A stretch of 57,371 bases of DNA from assembly GCA_002748455.1 (NCBI GenBank), contig PDSL01000019.1, positions 1-57,371 of the forward strand, read 5' to 3'. The notes below the pieces were generated by a model that ran no database searches, was not told the origin of the DNA, and saw only the letters and a program-made list of their open reading frames with translations. The DNA comes from Ilumatobacter coccineus. Its GTDB lineage: Bacteria; Actinomycetota; Acidimicrobiia; Acidimicrobiales; Ilumatobacteraceae. The stretch's first letter is position 1, and the number at the start of each line of letters is the position of its first letter. The translations under genes and the position numbers were made by a program. Positions 9,183-17,694 of this stretch are shown piece after piece.

Positions 9183-9910
9183 TGAATTCCCATGCCGATC
9201 TTCGAACCAGCTTTCACTCCAACCTCGACACGATCAGATCAGAAGTGGCCCGGCTCGGTGCCTCGGTGGTCGAGCTGATTCCTCGAGCCACCGAGATCCT
9301 TCTCGAACAAGACCTTGAGGGAGCTGAATATGTTCTCCAAGGCGATGTTGAGATCGATGTGCGAGCCCTCAAAACCGAGGAGCGTTCGCTCTCGATGCTG
9401 GCCCTCCAAGCTCCGGTGGCGCGCGACCTACGAGAGATCGCTTCAGCCTTCAAGCTGGCCACCGAGATCGAACGATCAGCCGACCTGTGCTGCAATCTCT
9501 GCAAGGCCGCTCGACGTATCTATGGTCACAGTCTCGATCCCAAGATCCGGGGCCTGATCCAGCGCATGAGCGACCAGGCCCTGCGCCAATACAAGGAAGC
9601 GGTCGATGCCTATATCGCCAGCGATGCAGTCCGGGCCGCGGCCCTCGGCGACATGGACGACTATCTCGACGATCTTCATCGCCAGTTCATCGCCCAGATC
9701 TTTGAGAGCCATAGCGCCGACACGATCGACTTGAGCGTGGCTGTTCAGCTTGCGGTGGTGGCCCGGTTCTATGAGCGACTCGGCGACCATGCTGTCACCA
9801 TCGGTCATCGGGTGCGCTATATCGCCAACGGATGGGAGCCCAGCCATATGGCTGAGCGCAGCGAGTCGGTCGGTCTCTTAGAAGACCCACCACCTCCGTC
9901 CGAGTCGTAG
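9182..9910 (+). CDS. phoU: Phosphate signalling protein PhoU
   Basis: A 242-residue all-helical protein with two PhoU repeats. It contains 'EIDVRALKTEERSLSMLALQAPVARDLREI' and 'ARFYERLGDHAVTIGHRV', the two acidic metal-cluster motifs of PhoU. PhoU links the Pst transporter to the sensor kinase and represses the phosphate response when phosphate is plentiful. The start shares one base with the pstB stop, and the sensor kinase starts two bases after its stop. Confidence 0.95.
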   Translation: MNSHADLRTSFHSNLDTIRSEVARLGASVVELIPRATEILLEQDLEGAEYVLQGDVEIDVRALKTEERSLSMLALQAPVARDLREIASAFKLATEIERSADLCCNLCKAARRIYGHSLDPKIRGLIQRMSDQALRQYKEAVDAYIASDAVRAAALGDMDDYLDDLHRQFIAQIFESHSADTIDLSVAVQLAVVARFYERLGDHAVTIGHRVRYIANGWEPSHMAERSESVGLLEDPPPPSES

Positions 9911-9912
9911 TC

Positions 9913-11109
9913 ATGTGGCCCGCCGTTCTCCTGGCTGTCGTCGTCGCTGGAGTGGTCGGCTGGGTCCTTGCTCGCTGGCAGTACTCATCGCGCTCAGCCC
10001 ATTCTCGGGACCTTGATCGAGCTCACGAAACCAGCAAACGCTTAGCGGCGATCCTCGACGATCATCCTGACGCCATCATCTTGATCGACGCCGCGGGGGA
10101 GTTTGTCTACCGCAACCAGTCGGCCCAACGCTTCGATGGAACCCATCTTGGGGTCCTCTTCGACGAAGCGATCGAAGGCTGCGTCGCTGAACCGATCAGC
10201 GATGATGAGCCCGAGACGATCATCGAACTCCACGGGGTTCCCAAATCGGTGTTTGGGATCATCCGCCAACCCGGTCCTGACGGATCGACGGCGGTCTATG
10301 TCCGCAACCTCACCGAACAGCGACGTCAGGAACGGGTACGAACCGACTTTGTGGCCAATATCTCTCACGAGCTCAAAACCCCGATCGGGGCCCTGGCGGT
10401 GCTCGCCGAAACCCTCGACGGTGAAACCGATCCCGACATCATCGCTCGGGTGACCGGCCGACTCCATCACGAAGCCAATCGGGCTGCCCGCACGGTGGAC
10501 GACCTGATGGAACTGTCGCGCATCGAAGCCGGTGGTGATCGGTCATTCGAGCCGGTCTCGGTCGATCAGGTCATCCGGGTAGCGATCGAACGGGTCCAAG
10601 AGCTCGCCAAGCAGCGGGCGATCGGGCTGAGGGTGCCCGATCCGACCGATGGCGATGATCAGCCGATCATCGTCTCTGGCGATCGACTCCAACTGGTGTC
10701 AGCGATCGGGAACTTGGTGGAAAACGCGGTCAAGTACAGCGAAGCCGATGGTGAAGTCCAGATCCGATCCCGAGTCCGCGGTGATCTGGTGGAGATCACG
10801 GTGTCCGACCAGGGTGTTGGGATTCCCCAGCGGTCTCTCGATCGGATCTTCGAACGGTTCTATCGGGTGGATCGAGCCCGCAGTCGAGATACCGGTGGGA
10901 CCGGTCTCGGTCTCTCAATTGTGCGCCATGTCGCTGCGAGCCATGGTGGCAAGGTCACCGTGTCATCGGTTGAGGGTGAGGGCAGCACCTTTGTGTTTGC
11001 CCTCCCGCGCCGTCTTGAGCCGTTCGATGCCAGCGGGGATGATGAGAGTGCCGTGCTGGGCTCGAATACCGACTATTCTCCGGCCCACACCGCTGAGGAG
11101 ATGTCATGA
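9913..11109 (+). CDS. senX3: Phosphate-sensing sensor histidine kinase (SenX3/PhoR type)
   Basis: A 398-residue kinase. One N-terminal membrane helix (residues 3-20) is followed by a PAS-like domain (about 40-130), then the dimerisation domain with the phosphorylated histidine at residue 152 ('FVANISHELKTPIGAL') and the ATPase domain ('GNLVENAVKYS', 'DQGVGIP', 'GGTGLGLSIV'). The lack of a large external domain and the position after phoU match SenX3, which senses phosphate through Pst/PhoU. The stop overlaps the response-regulator start by four bases. Confidence 0.92.
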   Translation: MWPAVLLAVVVAGVVGWVLARWQYSSRSAHSRDLDRAHETSKRLAAILDDHPDAIILIDAAGEFVYRNQSAQRFDGTHLGVLFDEAIEGCVAEPISDDEPETIIELHGVPKSVFGIIRQPGPDGSTAVYVRNLTEQRRQERVRTDFVANISHELKTPIGALAVLAETLDGETDPDIIARVTGRLHHEANRAARTVDDLMELSRIEAGGDRSFEPVSVDQVIRVAIERVQELAKQRAIGLRVPDPTDGDDQPIIVSGDRLQLVSAIGNLVENAVKYSEADGEVQIRSRVRGDLVEITVSDQGVGIPQRSLDRIFERFYRVDRARSRDTGGTGLGLSIVRHVAASHGGKVTVSSVEGEGSTFVFALPRRLEPFDASGDDESAVLGSNTDYSPAHTAEEMS

Positions 11110-11807
11110 ACCAGCCCCTGATCCTCGTCGTCGAAGATGAGCCGAGTTTTGTCGATGCACTCCAAATTGGTTTGGGACGAGAGGGTTTCGATGTCCATGT
11201 GGCCACCGATGGCATCACCGCTATCGAACGGTTCCGCGAACTCTCGCCAGATCTGATCTTGCTCGATGTCATGTTGCCCCGTGCCTCGGGGATCGATGTG
11301 TGCCGTCAGATCCGGAAATCGTCCTCGGTGCCGATCATCATGGTGACCGCCAAGTCAAGTGAGATCGACACCGTGGTCGGGCTTGAAGTGGGAGCTGATG
11401 ACTATGTCACCAAGCCCTATCGATTGCGCGAACTGGTGGCCCGCATCCGGGCTCTCCTACGACGCACTCAACCGGCTTCGCCGATTCCTGACGAGTCCGA
11501 TGCCACCCTCCGGGTTGGAGATGTCAGCCTCAATCCTGATGAGCATCGGGTGATCGTCAACGGATCTGAAGTTTCGATGCCCCTCAAGGAATTTGAGGTG
11601 CTCCACCTCTTGCTCGCCAATGTCGGTCGGGTGTTGCCTCGCGAAACCCTGATCGATCGCGTCTGGGGCGGTGACTATGTGGGTGACACCAAAACCCTCG
11701 ATGTCCACATCAAGCGGATCCGGTCGAAGATCGAGCCCGACCCGTCCACTCCCACCCGGATCGTCACCATCCGTGGCCTCGGCTACAAATACGCGCGCCC
11801 GCGCTGA
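11106..11807 (+). CDS. regX3: Phosphate response regulator (RegX3/PhoP type)
   Basis: A 233-residue OmpR/PhoB-family regulator. The receiver domain has the acidic pair 'VVEDE', the phosphorylated Asp at residue 54 ('LILLDVMLP') and the conserved Lys in 'YVTKPY'. The C-terminal winged helix ends in 'RIVTIRGLGYKYARPR'. It is the likely DNA-binding partner of the PHO-box-like repeats upstream of pstS. Name by synteny with SenX3-RegX3; PhoP would be equally acceptable. Confidence 0.92.
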   Translation: MNQPLILVVEDEPSFVDALQIGLGREGFDVHVATDGITAIERFRELSPDLILLDVMLPRASGIDVCRQIRKSSSVPIIMVTAKSSEIDTVVGLEVGADDYVTKPYRLRELVARIRALLRRTQPASPIPDESDATLRVGDVSLNPDEHRVIVNGSEVSMPLKEFEVLHLLLANVGRVLPRETLIDRVWGGDYVGDTKTLDVHIKRIRSKIEPDPSTPTRIVTIRGLGYKYARPR

Positions 11808-11894
11808 GCACCACCTCGGCGCGCTCGTCACCACGCCTGGTTTGGACAATCGATTGCCAAGATCGGTGATCGCCGCGGCCTACGATTGAGCTCT

Positions 11895-13064
11895 ATGGTT
11901 CGACGCTCGAACTCGCTGTTTCAGCGGTTAGCAGCAACCCACGCTGCCATGATCGCCGGTGATGCCGCCATGGTGGTCGCCCTCGCTGACTCCTTCTTTT
12001 TCGATGTCGATCCCAATGGAGCTCGCAGCCGGGTCTTGGCCTTTCTTCTGGTGAGTTTTGCTCCGTTCTTGGTGGTCGCGCCCATGATCGGACCAGCGAT
12101 CGACCGGATGCCTGGCGGCCGACGTCTGGTGGTCCGGGTGATGGCCATCGTCCGTATCGTGCTGGCGATCTTGATGGCGCTCAATGCCAACTCTTTTGTC
12201 TTGTTCCCCCTGGTCTTTGTCGCCCTGGTCAGCCAAAAGAGCTATGCGATCGCCAAATCCTCGCTGGTGCCCTCGGTGGTCACCAGTGAACAAGAACTGG
12301 TTGAAGCCAACTCGAAACTGGGCTTGATCGCTGGCGTGGCCGGCGCGATCGCTGTCGCCCCGGCCGGGATTATTCAGGTGGCGCTCGGAACCCCGGCCAC
12401 CCTGGTCTATAGCGGCGTCTGTTTTGGTGTCGCCTTGGTGGCATCACTCCAGCTTCCTCAAGAGTCCCAATCCGACAAGGTGGCCGATGACGGTGGCGAG
12501 CAGCGAGACAGCCCGGCTATCGAAATGGGATGGGTGGCCATGTTTACCCTCCGGGCTGCAGCTGGATTCATGCTCTTCCATCTGGCGTTTTGGTATCGCG
12601 GCATGCCCGGAGAAAAACGGCTTCTCGCGATCGCTGTCGGGGCTTCGTCACTGGCCACCATGGTCGGCAACGCCACAGCGCCCAAGATCCGTCAACGTTT
12701 AGCCGAAGAGAAGATGCTCCTTGTGGCGCTGGCCCTTCCAGCGATCGCTGGACTCGTGGCCATGGTGGTCGGTGGAGTCCGGATCGGGATCGTGGTCGCT
12801 GCATCGGTCAATGTGGCCGCCGCTATCGGTCGGTTGTCATTCGAGAGCTTGCTTCAGCGGGATGGATCAGCAACCGATCGTGGACGAGCCTTTGCCCGGT
12901 TTGAGCTGAGGTTCCAGCTCGGCTGGGTCGGAGCTGCTGTCTTGCCGGTCTTGGTCGATATCCCTGGCTTGATCGGCTTGGGCCTGGTCGGCGCGGTGTT
13001 CGCCGCCGCGGTGATCAATTACGCTCGTGGTCTGCGCCAATCGGTGAGACCCTCGTTCGGCTGA
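11895..13064 (+). CDS. MFS-type transporter
   Basis: A 389-residue membrane protein with about 12 hydrophobic segments and the major-facilitator pattern ('FLLVSFAPFLVVAPMIGPAIDRMPGGRR' containing the loop 2-3 motif). The ORF can start at a TTG at 11886 but the ATG at 11895 is preferred. Substrate unknown. It points away from the phosphate operon and is 87 bases from it. Confidence 0.85.
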   Translation: MVRRSNSLFQRLAATHAAMIAGDAAMVVALADSFFFDVDPNGARSRVLAFLLVSFAPFLVVAPMIGPAIDRMPGGRRLVVRVMAIVRIVLAILMALNANSFVLFPLVFVALVSQKSYAIAKSSLVPSVVTSEQELVEANSKLGLIAGVAGAIAVAPAGIIQVALGTPATLVYSGVCFGVALVASLQLPQESQSDKVADDGGEQRDSPAIEMGWVAMFTLRAAAGFMLFHLAFWYRGMPGEKRLLAIAVGASSLATMVGNATAPKIRQRLAEEKMLLVALALPAIAGLVAMVVGGVRIGIVVAASVNVAAAIGRLSFESLLQRDGSATDRGRAFARFELRFQLGWVGAAVLPVLVDIPGLIGLGLVGAVFAAAVINYARGLRQSVRPSFG

Positions 13065-14252
13065 TCAGGCTTCGTCAAGGCGGGCGATCCAGAGCCCGGG
13101 AGCCTCAATATCGTTGGGGGTTGGGAGTGCCCCAGGGAGCTCAAGGAGACGAGACAGCCCAGCTTCGCCCACTCGGTCGACCACGCCCTGGACAAAATCC
13201 TTACCCCGCTTGACCTGGTCATCGCCCACTCGAATGCCGAGGAGTTTCTCGATGAACACATCGTCGGGGGTGGTCTCGGAACGACGGCGTCGCACCGCTT
13301 CAGCGATGCGGAGGGCTTCGCCACCGATCGTTCGAGCAGCGACCGCGTCGACCACCCAATCGACATAGCCGACCACCGCGGCGACCGCCGCGTCGAGGCG
13401 GGGCCGCAGAGCATCCTGTTCCGGCGATTGGACCGCGCCCAGGAGGATGGTTGGATCGGAGAAGGTGTTTTGGAGGGCTGCCATCGGATCACCGCTCGGA
13501 TCGGGCATGTCCATCTCACTGAGATAGTCGGTCATCGCGTTGGGATCGGGGCGGAATCCTCCGACATGGGCCCGCACCAGCGAGGCCAGTTGATCGCGCA
13601 GACCGGCGATCGAGAAGAGCCGGTATCCCGAGAGCTCATGGCTCATCACCCACAACCGGAACTCTTGCACCGGCAGTTCCCATTCGGAGCAAAAGGCTTC
13701 GATCGTGTGATCGACCACCACGACATCGAGTTGATCGCGGGGGATGGGGAGATCGTGAAGGCCGAAGACCCTGGTGGCGAGATGGCCGACCATCGAGCCG
13801 ACCGCCATCCCGATCATGGCGGGGGCCATCATCTGTCCGAGTCCGGCAAGCATGGCGGCCATCGGTACCTCGGGGGTGTCACCCTCGTCGCTATCGGGCT
13901 GTTGCCCAAGCGAATGCGCCAGATCGGTAAAGAGCGGGCGATAGGCGGTGAGGGTGTCGGTTGCCCACCGGCCGGGAGTCACCACCCGAGGCTCGGGAAA
14001 GGACAGATCGGTGCCGGTGATGTCGTTGACGTGGAGGGCAGCGATCTGGGCGAGGTCGGCATAGGCCAGCCGAGCTGATGGATCGACATTGGATTCCGAC
14101 ACACCGCCGGTGGCTCCCAAGAGGGCAAACTGGCGGGCCAGATCCCAATTGAGGGGGCCTTGCCCGCTCATCGCTCGGGCGAGATCGGCAAACATGGGGA
14201 ACCCTGCAAAGGGAGTGTCGTCGTTGCCCGCATCGCCTGGTAACTCGGCCAT
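13065..14252 (-). CDS. DUF2342/zincin-like protein with a degenerate active site
   Basis: A 395-residue protein resembling the actinobacterial 'zinc-dependent metalloprotease/coenzyme F420-associated' family (DUF2342). It has the glycine-rich membrane-like segment 'MIGMAVGSMVGHLATRVFG' followed by the helix that normally carries HExxH. Here it reads 'WVMSHELSGYRLF', so the second histidine is absent; the downstream motif that usually supplies another metal ligand reads 'GYVDWVVDAV' rather than G-H. I infer that it may have lost zinc-dependent activity. It is convergent with the MFS gene. Confidence 0.7.
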   Translation of the reverse strand: MAELPGDAGNDDTPFAGFPMFADLARAMSGQGPLNWDLARQFALLGATGGVSESNVDPSARLAYADLAQIAALHVNDITGTDLSFPEPRVVTPGRWATDTLTAYRPLFTDLAHSLGQQPDSDEGDTPEVPMAAMLAGLGQMMAPAMIGMAVGSMVGHLATRVFGLHDLPIPRDQLDVVVVDHTIEAFCSEWELPVQEFRLWVMSHELSGYRLFSIAGLRDQLASLVRAHVGGFRPDPNAMTDYLSEMDMPDPSGDPMAALQNTFSDPTILLGAVQSPEQDALRPRLDAAVAAVVGYVDWVVDAVAARTIGGEALRIAEAVRRRRSETTPDDVFIEKLLGIRVGDDQVKRGKDFVQGVVDRVGEAGLSRLLELPGALPTPNDIEAPGLWIARLDEA

Positions 14253-14331
14253 GCTTCGATGCTAGGCGGTGTTGGTCCTCAGGGGACCTCGCTGGGTCGA
14301 GTTCTCACCGGAGACGGCTAGCGTCGACCAG

Positions 14332-15312
14332 ATGGACGCGCCACGTGATCCAACCGCTGCCGCGAATCGCGTCATGATCAGAGGAGCGGCCACCCCGCTC
14401 GGTCAGCGCGTCGTCAACCTCGTCGTTGACGATCCCACGGTGACCCTGGTCGAGGGGTCTGGTGATGCCGACATCATCGTCGATCTCCTCCTCGCCGACC
14501 ATGACCACTTGGAAGATCGCTCCCAGAGCGTGACCGAGGGGCTCGCTGACCTCATCGACGATCTTGAAGGGTCGGGCGCCACCCATCTGGTCGTGGTGTC
14601 GTCGGCCATGGTCTATGGCGCGTGGCCGAACAATCCGGTGCCTCTGACCGAATCGGCGGTCTTACGGCCCGACCCCGAATTCGTCTATGCCCGCCAACTG
14701 GCTGGTGCCGAAGAGCTCATCGAAGCCTGGCGTCAGGGCAAGCCCGATCGTCGGGTTGCGGTCTTGCGCCCGGCCATTCCGATCGCGCTCAATGCCCGGT
14801 CATCCTTGGCGACCGCCTTGACCGCTGGATTGGGAGAACGGTTTGCCGAATCCGATGCTGATGTCCAGTTTGTTCATCTCGACGATCTGGCCTCAGCGGT
14901 AGCGCTCGCCGTTCGGCAGCGCCTCGATGGGGCCTTCAATGTGGCGCCGGACTCGAGCGTGGCCGCTCATCGGGTACGAGACCTGTCGGGGCCGCGATTC
15001 CGGTTGCCCCTTCCCGAACCGGTCGCCGAGGTGGTCGCGTCGCTGAGATGGAAGCTTCTCGGGGAGCCGCTCCCACTCGGAGCTCGGTCCTATATTCGCC
15101 ACTCATGGCTGATCGCCAATGATCGGCTCAGGTCCCAGGGCTGGAAGCCCACCATGACCAATGAACAGGCCTATGTCGAGGGCACCACCACCCCTCGGTG
15201 GTCGATCATTACGCCCCAGCGCCGTCAAGAGATCGCCCTCGGGGTTGTCGGGGGAGCGATCATCCTCGTTGTCGTGGCGATCGGTGGGATGATCCGTCGC
15301 TGGTTGAGGTGA
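14332..15312 (+). CDS. NAD-dependent epimerase/dehydratase-like protein with C-terminal membrane anchor
   Basis: About 326 residues. The start is a degraded Rossmann-type entry ('RVMIRGAATPLGQRVVNLV'), followed by 'LVVVSSAMVYGAW', which resembles the S...Y segment of extended short-chain dehydrogenases, and 'VYARQLAGAEELIEAW'. The YxxxK motif appears modified (Y-A-R-Q). The C-terminus has one membrane helix ('IALGVVGGAIILVVVAIGGMI'). The ATG at 14332 is preferred over the ORF's upstream alternative start. Substrate unknown; membrane tethering is unusual for this fold. Confidence 0.75.
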   Translation: MDAPRDPTAAANRVMIRGAATPLGQRVVNLVVDDPTVTLVEGSGDADIIVDLLLADHDHLEDRSQSVTEGLADLIDDLEGSGATHLVVVSSAMVYGAWPNNPVPLTESAVLRPDPEFVYARQLAGAEELIEAWRQGKPDRRVAVLRPAIPIALNARSSLATALTAGLGERFAESDADVQFVHLDDLASAVALAVRQRLDGAFNVAPDSSVAAHRVRDLSGPRFRLPLPEPVAEVVASLRWKLLGEPLPLGARSYIRHSWLIANDRLRSQGWKPTMTNEQAYVEGTTTPRWSIITPQRRQEIALGVVGGAIILVVVAIGGMIRRWLR

Positions 15313-15315
15313 TCC

Positions 15316-16053
15316 TCAGCCGTCTGGGTCGAGGAAGTCGACCATCTCGGCAAATCCCGCAGAATCGCACTGACCGACAAGCTGGCCATAACGATCGACC
15401 ACCGGTGTTCCGGAGACCACCTCGTCGGCCATCTCGATCAGGTGGTCTCGGGTGATCTCGGTGGGGGGATTGGGGAGAATGATCAGGGTGGTGTGCTGAC
15501 GGGAGAGATCAGGGGCCAGGTCAAAGAACGTGACCGGGGCAGCCAGGGTGACCAGGATGATGTCGTCGGCCATCGGATGGACTTCTCCGATGATCGATTC
15601 TCCAGTGATGAGCTGGATCTGGACCGGAGCCCCAGAGATCGGAATCCACGGCTGGGAGTCGATCGTCGTCATAGCGAGCAGGGCGAGTTCTCCGGCGGGA
15701 ATGGCCGGAGGCTGGACGATGGTGGTCAGGGGTTGAGCGATGGTGGCCGGAGGTCGAGCGATGGTGGCCAGGGGTTGAGGGATCGGAGACGTGATCGGGG
15801 TGTCGTCTTGGACGTGTGATGAAGAGACCGTGATCGTCGTTGTCGCCGAAACGGCGAGCGAGGTGGTGTGGAAGCGGGGAATCATGATCACGGCGATGGC
15901 GATGATCACCAAGCCAAGCGCGCCGGTCACGATGGCCACAGAATGGGTGGTTGGAGACAGTCGCTCTAGGCGGATCAGGTCACGTTCGTGAGCAGCGATC
16001 TCGGCCGGGTGGCGCCATTCTCGCTCATGGGGGGGTGTTGGCGATGGCTCCAC
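15316..16053 (-). CDS. Membrane-anchored protein with degenerate trypsin-like domain
   Basis: A 245-residue protein beginning with a short 'EREWRHPAEIAAHER' segment, a motif I associate with Acidimicrobiia membrane proteins. It has one membrane helix (residues 38-58), a Pro/Thr/Ile-rich linker with heptad repeats encoded by three 21-bp DNA repeats, and a small beta-rich domain. The ending 'VVSGTPVVDRYGQLVGQCD' resembles the GSP-V-x-D motif of trypsin-like proteases with Ser replaced by Thr. No catalytic His/Asp is obvious, so probably not an active protease. Confidence 0.6.
   Translation of the reverse strand: MEPSPTPPHEREWRHPAEIAAHERDLIRLERLSPTTHSVAIVTGALGLVIIAIAVIMIPRFHTTSLAVSATTTITVSSSHVQDDTPITSPIPQPLATIARPPATIAQPLTTIVQPPAIPAGELALLAMTTIDSQPWIPISGAPVQIQLITGESIIGEVHPMADDIILVTLAAPVTFFDLAPDLSRQHTTLIILPNPPTEITRDHLIEMADEVVSGTPVVDRYGQLVGQCDSAGFAEMVDFLDPDG
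15718..15780. repeat. Three tandem 21-bp repeats inside a coding region
   Basis: Three copies of a 21-bp unit beginning GATGGTGG occur at 15718-15738, 15739-15759 and 15760-15780. On the minus strand they encode heptapeptides of the type P-L/P-A-T-I-A-x in the linker of the membrane-anchored protein. The period keeps the frame, so copy number could vary without breaking the gene. Confidence 0.75.
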
Positions 16054-16125
16054 AAAACAAGAATCGTAGTAAATGAGCCTGCTCCATGGGCGTCACCGCT
16101 CGGATGCGGGCGCTACTATACCGAT

Positions 16126-16605
16126 GTGCACCCACCTGATCGCGGCAATACCTGGATTGGTCTCACCCGCGACGCGCTGGTGATCGAGACACTCTACGAG
16201 TGGAGTGTGCTCCCGTCGTGCGGCGCGGTCGTCGTGTTCGGGGGCACCGTTCGCGACCATGCTGAAGGCCGTGATGGCGTGACCCACCTCACCTATGAGG
16301 CCTACGACGAGATGGTCGAACCCCAGCTCGCTCGGATCGTCGAGGAAGCTCGACGACGGTGGCCCGGTATCGGTCGGATGGCCGTGATCCATCGGATTGG
16401 TCGTCTCGAGCTCACCGATACCTCGATCCTGGTGGCGGTATCGGCTCCCCACCGGTCAGAAGCCTTCGATGCCGCTCGCTATGCCCTCGACGCCGCCAAG
16501 GCATCGGTGCCGATCTGGAAACGCGAATCGTGGGCTGACGGCGACGATTGGGGAACCGGCGCTACCGACCTGATCGACCCATCCGATGTGGGTGCCCCGT
16601 CATGA
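16126..16605 (+). CDS. moaE: Molybdopterin synthase catalytic subunit MoaE
   Basis: About 160 residues from the GTG at 16126. It contains 'CGAVVVFGGTVRDHAEGRDGVTHLTYEAYDEM', the MoaE core, 'AVIHRIGRLELTDTSILVAVSAPHRSEAF' and the catalytic lysine region 'KASVPIWKRESW'. It transfers sulfur from MoaD to precursor Z in molybdenum cofactor synthesis. The ORF track starts at 15988, but the homologous part begins after the GTG; a TACTAT -10-like box lies seven bases upstream, so the message may be leaderless. MoaD is not in the window; modABC is 10 kb away. Confidence 0.92.
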   Translation: MHPPDRGNTWIGLTRDALVIETLYEWSVLPSCGAVVVFGGTVRDHAEGRDGVTHLTYEAYDEMVEPQLARIVEEARRRWPGIGRMAVIHRIGRLELTDTSILVAVSAPHRSEAFDAARYALDAAKASVPIWKRESWADGDDWGTGATDLIDPSDVGAPS

Positions 16606-16802
16606 TCTGGGTCGTGGTCGGTCTCGCGGTATTGGTCATCGCCGTGGTGGTCATCGTGGTGATGAGGTCACGCAGCGGACCTCGCGATGGTGTTGAGTCG
16701 TTCCGTCGCCAGATCGATGCCCTGTCTCGCGAGGCCCGCCGTCCAGTGGTCGACCAGGTGAGGGCGCGTCAAACCGACGAAGGTGACAACGATGGCACGT
16801 GA
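16602..16802 (+). CDS. Small single-helix membrane protein
   Basis: A 66-residue protein whose ATG overlaps the moaE stop (ATGA) and whose stop overlaps the start of the mreB-like gene. It has one N-terminal membrane helix ('VVVGLAVLVIAVVVIVVMR') and a charged cytoplasmic tail. This sandwich position between moaE and an mreB homologue suggests translational coupling. No family recognised. Confidence 0.7.
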   Translation: MIWVVVGLAVLVIAVVVIVVMRSRSGPRDGVESFRRQIDALSREARRPVVDQVRARQTDEGDNDGT

Positions 16803-17675
16803 CCTGGCAATCGACTTGGGTACCGCGAACACCCTGGTGTATATGAAGGGTCGAGGCATCGTGCTCAACGAGCCATCGGTGATCGCCCTCAACCGTCAAA
16901 CCGGCGAAGTCCTGGCCACCGGACGTGAAGCCTGGCAGATGATCGGACGCACCCCCGGATATATCGTCGCTGTGCGGCCCTTGCGCGGCGGTGCGATCAC
17001 CGACTTTGAGATCACTGAGCGGATGATTCGCCTCCTTCTTCAACGGGTTGGCGTCAGCCGCTTTACCCGTCCCAAGGTCGTGATCTGTGTGCCCTCAGCG
17101 ATCACCGAGGTGGAACGTCGCGCCGTGACCGATGCTGCCCGTCGAGCCGGTGCTGCCGATGCCAACCTGATCGAACAGCCGATGGCCGCAGCGATCGGCG
17201 CCGATCTACCAATCGATGAACCGGTCGGCAATATGGTCATCGATATCGGTGGCGGCACCAGCGAGACCGCGGTGATCAGCTTGGGTGGGATCGTGGCTCT
17301 CGAAGCGGTGCGAGTGGGATCGTTTGATATCGACAACGCGATCCAGAATTACATACCGGCCTTCCCAAGACGGTCATCCTGACGCCCGAAGAAGTGCGAT
17401 ACGCCATCGAAGATGTGGTTTCATCGATCATCTCCTCGGTGGTGCGCTGTCTGGCCAAAGCCCCGCCCGAGCTCTCCCAAGACTTCTTGGTGCGGGGGAT
17501 GTATCTCGTCGGTGGTGGCGGACTCTTGCGCGGCCTGGCCAAGCGGATCGAGCGCGAGACCGAAGTGCCGGTGCGGATGTCGAATGTTCCCCTCGAAGCG
17601 GTGGTGCTTGGGGCGGGTCACGTGATCGAGCACTATGACGCCCTCAAGGGCATGTTTATGGGGGCTCGCCGCTAA
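16792..17675 (+). pseudogene. mreB: MreB-like actin homologue, interrupted by an internal deletion and frameshift
   Basis: The first frame (16792 to about 17355) encodes the N-terminal 188 residues of an MreB-type actin: phosphate-1 motif 'AIDLGTANTLVY', 'VVICVPSAITEVERRAV', 'LIEQPMAAAIG' and 'VIDIGGGTSETAVI'. It stops at 17382. The downstream frame resumes with 'GLPKTVILTPEEVRYAIEDV' and ends normally with 'GMYLVGGGGLLRGL'. Compared with MreB, roughly 41 codons (the segment containing the conserved 'GERTAEDIK'-type stretch) are missing at the junction near 17355-17358. The combined length is about 293 against about 335-345 residues. Either a true pseudogene or an assembly deletion. Confidence 0.85.
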
Positions 17676-17694
17676 GACGCGGTGCTTTGAGCTC

